Shown: piece by piece, positions 60,096 through 64,000 of the stretch
Position numbering within the stretch: the first letter of the stretch is position 1
How the letters are laid out: each line of letters opens with the position of its first letter
Origin: Streptomyces sp. LUP30
GTDB lineage: Bacteria > Actinomycetota > Actinomycetes > Streptomycetales > Streptomycetaceae
Direction of reading: 5' to 3'
Assembly (NCBI RefSeq): GCF_001746365.1
Contig: NZ_MJAJ01000024.1
Span: forward strand, 57,854-121,853
Length of the DNA stretch: 64,000 bases
Program-made: the position numbers and the translations under genes
Notes under the pieces: generated by a model
Told to the model about the DNA's origin: nothing
What the model saw: only the letters and a program-made list of their open reading frames with translations
Database searches by the model: none

Positions 60096-61526
60096 ATGCG
60101 GGACCCGATGTCCGTCCTCACCGACGCCTTCACGTCCTTCCTGTTCGGCAAGGTGGAGACGACCCGCCTTCCGGTCCGCACCTCCACCGGCCAGGCCCAG
60201 GCGGTCTACCTCCCCACCGCCGCTCCCGGCCTCGGCGACTCCGGCGTCATCATCGGCCGTGAGGTCTACTCCGGGAAGGGCTACATCTACGACCCCTTCC
60301 AGCTCTACGGCCAGCAACTCCCGGCCCCGCACTGGCTCGTCCTCGGCGAGTCGGGCAACGGCAAGTCGGCCCTGGAGAAGACCTACGTCATGCGGCAGCT
60401 CCGCTTCCGCGACCGCCAGGTCGTCGTCCTGGACGCCCAGGGCGAGGACGGCGTCGGCGAATGGAACCTCATCGCGCAGGCGCTGGGAATAACCCCCATC
60501 CGCCTGGACCCGACGGCCGCTCTCGACCACGGCATCCGCCTCAACCCCCTGGACCCGTCGATCACGACGACGGGCCAGCTCGCGCTGCTGCGCACGATCA
60601 TCGAGGTGGCGATGGGCCACGGCCTCGACGAGCGCTCCGGGTTCGCGCTCAAGGTCGCCCACGCCTACGTCAACGAGACGATCGTCGAACGCCAGCCGGT
60701 GCTCACCGACATCGTCGAGCAACTGCGCCACCCCGAACCGGAGTCGGCGGAGGCGATGAACGTCGCCATAGACGACGTACGGGCCTGGGGCCTGGACGTG
60801 GCGCTGGTCCTGGACCGCCTGGTCGACGGCGACCTGCGCGGCATGTTCGACGGCCCGACGACCGTCGGCATCGACCTGGACGCCCCGCTCATCGTGTTCG
60901 ACCTGTCCCATATCGACCGGAACTCGATCGCCATGCCGATCCTGATGGCCATCGTCGGGGTCTGGCTGGAGCACACCTGGATCCGCCCCGACCGGATCAA
61001 GCGCATCTTCCTCGTCGAAGAGGCCTGGCACATCATCAACAGCCCGTTCGTCGCCCAGCTCTTCCAGCGCCTGCTGAAGTTCGGCCGGCGGCTCGGCCTG
61101 TCCTTCGTGGCGGTCGTGCACCATCTGTCCGACGTGGTGGACGGCGCGGCCGCGAAGGAGGCGGCCGCCATCCTGAAGATGGCCTCGACCCGCACGATCT
61201 ACGCCCAGAAGGCGGACGAGGCGAGGGCGACGGGCCGGGTGCTCGGTCTGCCCAGGTGGGCGGTCGAGATCATCCCGAGCCTCACCCCCGGCATCGCCGT
61301 ATGGGACGTCAACGGCAATGTGCAGGTGGTGAAACACCTGGTCACCGAGACGGAACGGCCCCTCGTCTTCACCGACCGGGCCATGACGGAATCCTCCGCC
61401 GACCGCACCATGTCCGACGACGACGCCCTGCTCGCCGCCGAACTGGAACAGGAACGCCGAGCGGCGGCCTTCATGGAACAGCACCTGGCCGACTTGGACG
61501 GCTCGTCCGAGTCGACGGTGGCGTAG
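60096..61526 (+). CDS. VirB4-like ATPase (C-terminal half)
   Basis: A 476-aa ATPase of the VirB4/TraC type with Walker A GESGNGKS (84-91), Walker B RIFLVEEAWH (near 305-315), then FGRRLGLSFVAVVHHLSDV and ASTRTIYAQKADEA. It lies 9 bp behind the N-half gene; together the two make a full-length VirB4. It would power assembly or substrate handling at the membrane complex. ATG 60096. Confidence 0.92.
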   Translation: MRDPMSVLTDAFTSFLFGKVETTRLPVRTSTGQAQAVYLPTAAPGLGDSGVIIGREVYSGKGYIYDPFQLYGQQLPAPHWLVLGESGNGKSALEKTYVMRQLRFRDRQVVVLDAQGEDGVGEWNLIAQALGITPIRLDPTAALDHGIRLNPLDPSITTTGQLALLRTIIEVAMGHGLDERSGFALKVAHAYVNETIVERQPVLTDIVEQLRHPEPESAEAMNVAIDDVRAWGLDVALVLDRLVDGDLRGMFDGPTTVGIDLDAPLIVFDLSHIDRNSIAMPILMAIVGVWLEHTWIRPDRIKRIFLVEEAWHIINSPFVAQLFQRLLKFGRRLGLSFVAVVHHLSDVVDGAAAKEAAAILKMASTRTIYAQKADEARATGRVLGLPRWAVEIIPSLTPGIAVWDVNGNVQVVKHLVTETERPLVFTDRAMTESSADRTMSDDDALLAAELEQERRAAAFMEQHLADLDGSSESTVA

Positions 61527-61542
61527 GCGGGCAGGAGTGGCC

Positions 61543-63117
61543 ATGAGACCGGTGGACGAGCGGCGCCGCGACGGTCAGGCAGGCGTCCCGGACGGCCTGC
61601 TGGTCGGCATACTCGCCTTCCTGCTCGGCATGACGCTGCTGGTCTGGACGGCGACCGGACTGGCCGCCCTGTTCGCGCACGGCTCCTGGCCCGCGGGCGT
61701 CGCCTTCACCCGCACCCCCCAGGCCATGCGCCACCTCGTCGCCCAGCCCCACGACGTCCCCGGCGCCTGGCCGGAGGCCGACGCGAAGGCCCTGTCGGGC
61801 TACGGCCTGTTCTGGGGCCTGTTCATCGGCGAGCTGATGATCCTCTTCGTCGTGACGGTGTTCGCGATAGGGACGTTCGCCCGCTGGAAGGCGGTACGGG
61901 CCCGGAAGCGCGCGGAAACCCCGCCGTCAGCTCGCGAGCAGACCCCGCCGCCCCACCACGAGGTGCCGACCCAGCGCATCGAGACCGCCGAGCCCACGGC
62001 CCCGGCGACGGCGCCCCTCCCACCCCAGCCCGCTCAGCAGTCCGCTCCGCAGCCGCTCTCCCCGCCGGCGTCTCCGGTACCGACCTCTGTGCCTGCCCCC
62101 GTGCCCGTGCCTGTGCCTGTGCCTGTGCCGGGTGAACGGGCGGCCTCCCCCGTGCCGGGTGACGGACCGGCGGGCCGGGAGGCGAGCCGCTCCGAGGGCA
62201 GGGTGCACTACGCCCCCGCGGACGTCCGCCACGCCACCGCCGGACAGGCCGTGCGCGACGCGGAGGGTCCCGCCCTCGTCCTCACGTCGAACCCCGCCCT
62301 CTGGCAGGACACCAAGGACGCCCGGGCCAAACTGGGCCCGGTCCACCTCTACGACCCCGCCCACCGCTGCGACACCCCCGCCCGTCTCCACTGGTCCCCC
62401 ACCGCGGGCTGCGAGGACAAGGCCACCGCGGTGGCGAGGGCGACCGCCCTCCTGGCCCCCGTCCGCCCCACCGCGCGCCTGGACCAGGCGGTCACCGAAA
62501 CGGCCGAAACCCTCCTCCGCAGTTACCTCCACGCCGCTGCCGTCGACGGACGCACCATCCGGCACGTCCACCGCTGGTCCCAGGGCGTCGGGATCCAGGA
62601 AGCGGTCCGCACGCTCCGCACCAGCCCCAAGGCGGCCCCGGGCGCGGCCGGCGAACTCGAAGCCGCTCTCACCGCGCACCCCGAACGCCGGGACATCGCA
62701 CAGGAACTGACCTCCCGGGCCCTCTCCGCCCTGTCCACGATCAACATCCGCGAGGCATGCACTCCAAACCGAAGTGATGCCCTCGCCTTGGATTCCTTCG
62801 TGGACGAAGGGGGAACGCTCTATGTGGTCGGCGAATCCCTCGAGGACCCCAGGACGAGCCCCGGCGCGATGCCCCTCCTCACGGCCCTCGTCTCCAGCGT
62901 GGTCGAGCGCGGCCGGCGCATGGCCGAACGGTCATCCTCCGGTCGCCTCGACCCACCACTGACCCTGGTCCTCGACGATGTCGCGGCCGTGGCCCCGATC
63001 CCCCAGCTCCCGGAGCTGCTGTCCACCGGGCGGGACCGCGGCCTGCGCACTCTGGCCCTGCTCCGCTCCCGCGAGCAGGCCAAGGCCCGCTGGCCGCACC
63101 ACGAACTACCGGTGTAG
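61543..63117 (+). CDS. VirD4/TraG-like membrane protein lacking a P-loop
   Basis: A 524-aa protein with two N-terminal helices (VGILAFLLGMTLLVWTAT and LFWGLFIGELMILFVVTVFA), a Pro/Val/Ala linker (VPVPVPVPVPVPG), and a cytosolic domain matching TraG-like coupling proteins (GPALVLTSNPALWQDTKDAR, GPVHLYDPAHR, TLVLDDVAAVAPIPQLPELL, STGRDRGLRTLALLRSREQA). Where a Walker A (PRSGKT) would lie it reads APADVRHATAG, so ATP hydrolysis is doubtful. ATG 61543 with CAGGAG 5 nt upstream. Last gene of the cluster. Confidence 0.85.
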   Translation: MRPVDERRRDGQAGVPDGLLVGILAFLLGMTLLVWTATGLAALFAHGSWPAGVAFTRTPQAMRHLVAQPHDVPGAWPEADAKALSGYGLFWGLFIGELMILFVVTVFAIGTFARWKAVRARKRAETPPSAREQTPPPHHEVPTQRIETAEPTAPATAPLPPQPAQQSAPQPLSPPASPVPTSVPAPVPVPVPVPVPGERAASPVPGDGPAGREASRSEGRVHYAPADVRHATAGQAVRDAEGPALVLTSNPALWQDTKDARAKLGPVHLYDPAHRCDTPARLHWSPTAGCEDKATAVARATALLAPVRPTARLDQAVTETAETLLRSYLHAAAVDGRTIRHVHRWSQGVGIQEAVRTLRTSPKAAPGAAGELEAALTAHPERRDIAQELTSRALSALSTINIREACTPNRSDALALDSFVDEGGTLYVVGESLEDPRTSPGAMPLLTALVSSVVERGRRMAERSSSGRLDPPLTLVLDDVAAVAPIPQLPELLSTGRDRGLRTLALLRSREQAKARWPHHELPV

Positions 63118-63155
63118 CGGGGCGGGTGACGGCGGCAGCGCCGGACCGGCCCGGC

Positions 63156-63698
63156 TCAAGCCCCGGCCGGCCGCTCCACCGCCATCTCGATCTCCCGCCG
63201 CTCCTCGAAGGCGACTCCGGTCGGCGAGAAGCCCAGCCGCCGATAGCACGCGAGGGCCCGCCCGTTGTCCTCGTGCACCACGAGCCGCACCCGCTCGGCG
63301 CCCCACGACCACGCCCACTCCAAGGCGGCGTCGAACAGTGCCTCGATCGCCCCGGCCCCCCGGTGCTCGGCGCGCACGAACACCCCCACCACGCCTCCTT
63401 GCAACCGCTCGACGGCCGCCCCGGCCCAGTCGACGCTGCCCGCCGCCTCGACCAGCACGGTGACGGTTCCGGCCCACTCCCCGGCCGCGGTCTCCGCGAC
63501 GAACTGCCGGGCGCCGACCGCCCCTTCGGCCCCGCCGGCGACCCGCTCCCGCCAGAAGTCGTCCGGCCGGACGACCGCTTCGTCGTACGTCTCGTAGAAG
63601 GCGAGATCGGCGACCGGATCCCGAAGCGCCAACAGCCTCAGGGCCTTCACCGAGGCCCACTCGTCCGCCCGAACAGCTCGCACCATATACGTGTACAT
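63156..63698 (-). CDS. GNAT-family N-acetyltransferase
   Basis: A 180-aa acetyltransferase with acetyl-CoA loop VFVRAEHRGAGAIEALFDAA and C-terminal VHEDNGRALACYRRLGFSPTG. Substrate unknown. ATG 63698 (MYTYMVRAVRADEW); GTG at 63707 is possible. It sits tail-to-tail with the T4SS-like cluster and just downstream of the rRNA operon terminator. Confidence 0.9.
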   Translation of the reverse strand: MYTYMVRAVRADEWASVKALRLLALRDPVADLAFYETYDEAVVRPDDFWRERVAGGAEGAVGARQFVAETAAGEWAGTVTVLVEAAGSVDWAGAAVERLQGGVVGVFVRAEHRGAGAIEALFDAALEWAWSWGAERVRLVVHEDNGRALACYRRLGFSPTGVAFEERREIEMAVERPAGA

Positions 63699-63763
63699 GA
63701 AAGGCACCGTAGTGCCCGCACACGACCCCGCTCACCTCTTTTAAATCGAGGCATAACGCAGAA

Positions 63764-63790
63764 AACCCCCGCACCATAGGTGCGGGGGTT
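63764..63790 (-). terminator. rRNA operon terminator
   Basis: AACCCCCGCACC (63764-63775) pairs perfectly with GGTGCGGGGGTT (63779-63790) just downstream of the 5S gene on the minus strand, followed by a T-containing stretch in that direction. Confidence 0.88.
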
Positions 63791-63802
63791 CCCCGTAAAA
63801 TT

Positions 63803-63922
63803 TGTTCGGCGGTGTCCTACTCTCCCACAGGGTCCCCCCTGCAGTACCATCGGCGCTGTAAGGCTTAGCTTCCGGGTTCGGAATGTAACCGGGCGTTTCC
63901 CTCACGCTATGACCACCGAAAC
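63803..63922 (-). rRNA. rrf: 5S ribosomal RNA
   Basis: Minus-strand 5S gene of about 120 nt. The RNA begins GUUUCGGUGGUCAUAGCG and ends near ACACCGCCGAAC, whose ends pair as helix I. Internal landmarks are CCGAACCCGGAAGCUAAGCC (loop A/helix II-III) and GAUGGUACUGCAGGGGGGAC. Ends are accurate to a few bases. Confidence 0.95.
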
Positions 63923-64000
63923 ACTATGAAACTGTCAGCCGCACCACACCGTGACCATGGCATGGGGCTGTTCGTGGTTTCAGAACCAACACAGTGGACG
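63923..64000 (-). other. 23S-5S intergenic spacer of an rRNA operon
   Basis: These 78 bp precede 5S on the minus strand (TTCTGAAACCACGAACAGCC and so on reading toward 5S). By operon order the 23S 3' end should lie just beyond the right edge. Confidence 0.65.

Noticed and set aside
58164..61544. 1126-codon minus-strand open frame opposite the VirB6/VirB4-like genes
   Set aside because: Antisense to three overlapping genes with strong motifs; the product is low-complexity Gly/Val/Asp/Arg with no domain.
61971..62210. Gene break in the VirD4-like gene at the VPVPVPVPVPVP tract
   Set aside because: The frame stays open through the repeat and conserved blocks continue after it; it is a linker.
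55843..63117. Recently acquired integrative conjugative element
   Set aside because: No integrase, relaxase, tRNA attachment site or flanking direct repeats, and base composition matches the neighbours.
63698..63803. tRNA gene between the GNAT gene and 5S
   Set aside because: No cloverleaf or TTCGANNC T-loop is seen; the structure there is the rRNA terminator hairpin.

Overview
The window is high-GC chromosomal DNA from a Streptomyces. The genes recognised include RsiG, Nur, GlnR, MshD, Ppk, the Pst system, a Pit transporter with its DUF47 partner, and CsoR. As far as I recall, their order follows the conserved core-chromosome order of S. coelicolor (roughly the SCO4120s to SCO4180s, inverted). 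GTG/TTG starts, 1-20 bp gene overlaps, bidirectional GC hairpins and low-complexity Gly/Pro/Gln linkers also fit the genus.

Layout, left to right. (1) 1-3885: accessory minus-strand segment with an edge-truncated APH-fold phosphotransferase, a possible 52-aa peptide gene and a single-module NRPS without a thioesterase. (2) 4069-7193: a HAD phosphatase coupled to a GntR regulator, a second paralogous GntR and a small membrane protein, with matching AGTTGG-N3-CCAACT operators. (3) 7321-16839: housekeeping block with the c-di-GMP-dependent anti-sigma factor RsiG, Dtd, YgfZ, Nur and nitrobindin, then a sulfur block (DUF1416, sulfurtransferase, a Cys-containing leader peptide), an LmeA-like lipid-binding protein and a MoaD-like protein. 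(4) 17072-23021: GlnR, a LacI regulator, and an HtrA-type protease beside an MprAB-like two-component system. (5) 23400-29311: a small exported protein, a fused pectate lyase-pectin methylesterase, a secreted 5'-nucleotidase and mycothiol synthase. (6) 29573-33558: an ECF sigma / membrane zinc-finger anti-sigma / ABC exporter operon.

(7) 34112-44571: a phosphate island. It holds polyphosphate kinase, a CHAD protein and a Nudix hydrolase, then a clear PHO box with pstSCAB, then convergent DUF47-Pit genes. Together these cover polyphosphate storage, high-affinity Pi import and low-affinity import. (8) 44738-53615: CsoR with its own operator, a lipoprotein, a flavin oxidase, a PAP2 phosphatase, a transglycosylase/NlpC hydrolase, a trypsin-like protease, DUF397 and a PLD-family protein. 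(9) 54078-63117: an exported S53 protease, then six tightly packed genes resembling a type IV secretion machine. They are a small membrane protein, VirB8-like and VirB6-like proteins, a VirB4 split into two genes, and a VirD4-like protein without a P-loop. No relaxase gene is present. By order this looks like the chromosomal cluster I recall as cmdABCDEF. (10) 63156-64000: a GNAT acetyltransferase, then the terminator and 5S gene at the distal end of a minus-strand rRNA operon whose 23S gene lies beyond the right edge.

Most of the window is conserved core. The points most worth following are the orphan NRPS and adjacent mini-gene, the duplicated GntR/operator cassette, the cysteine leader upstream of the sulfurtransferase, the fused pectinolytic enzyme, and the degenerate T4SS-like cluster.
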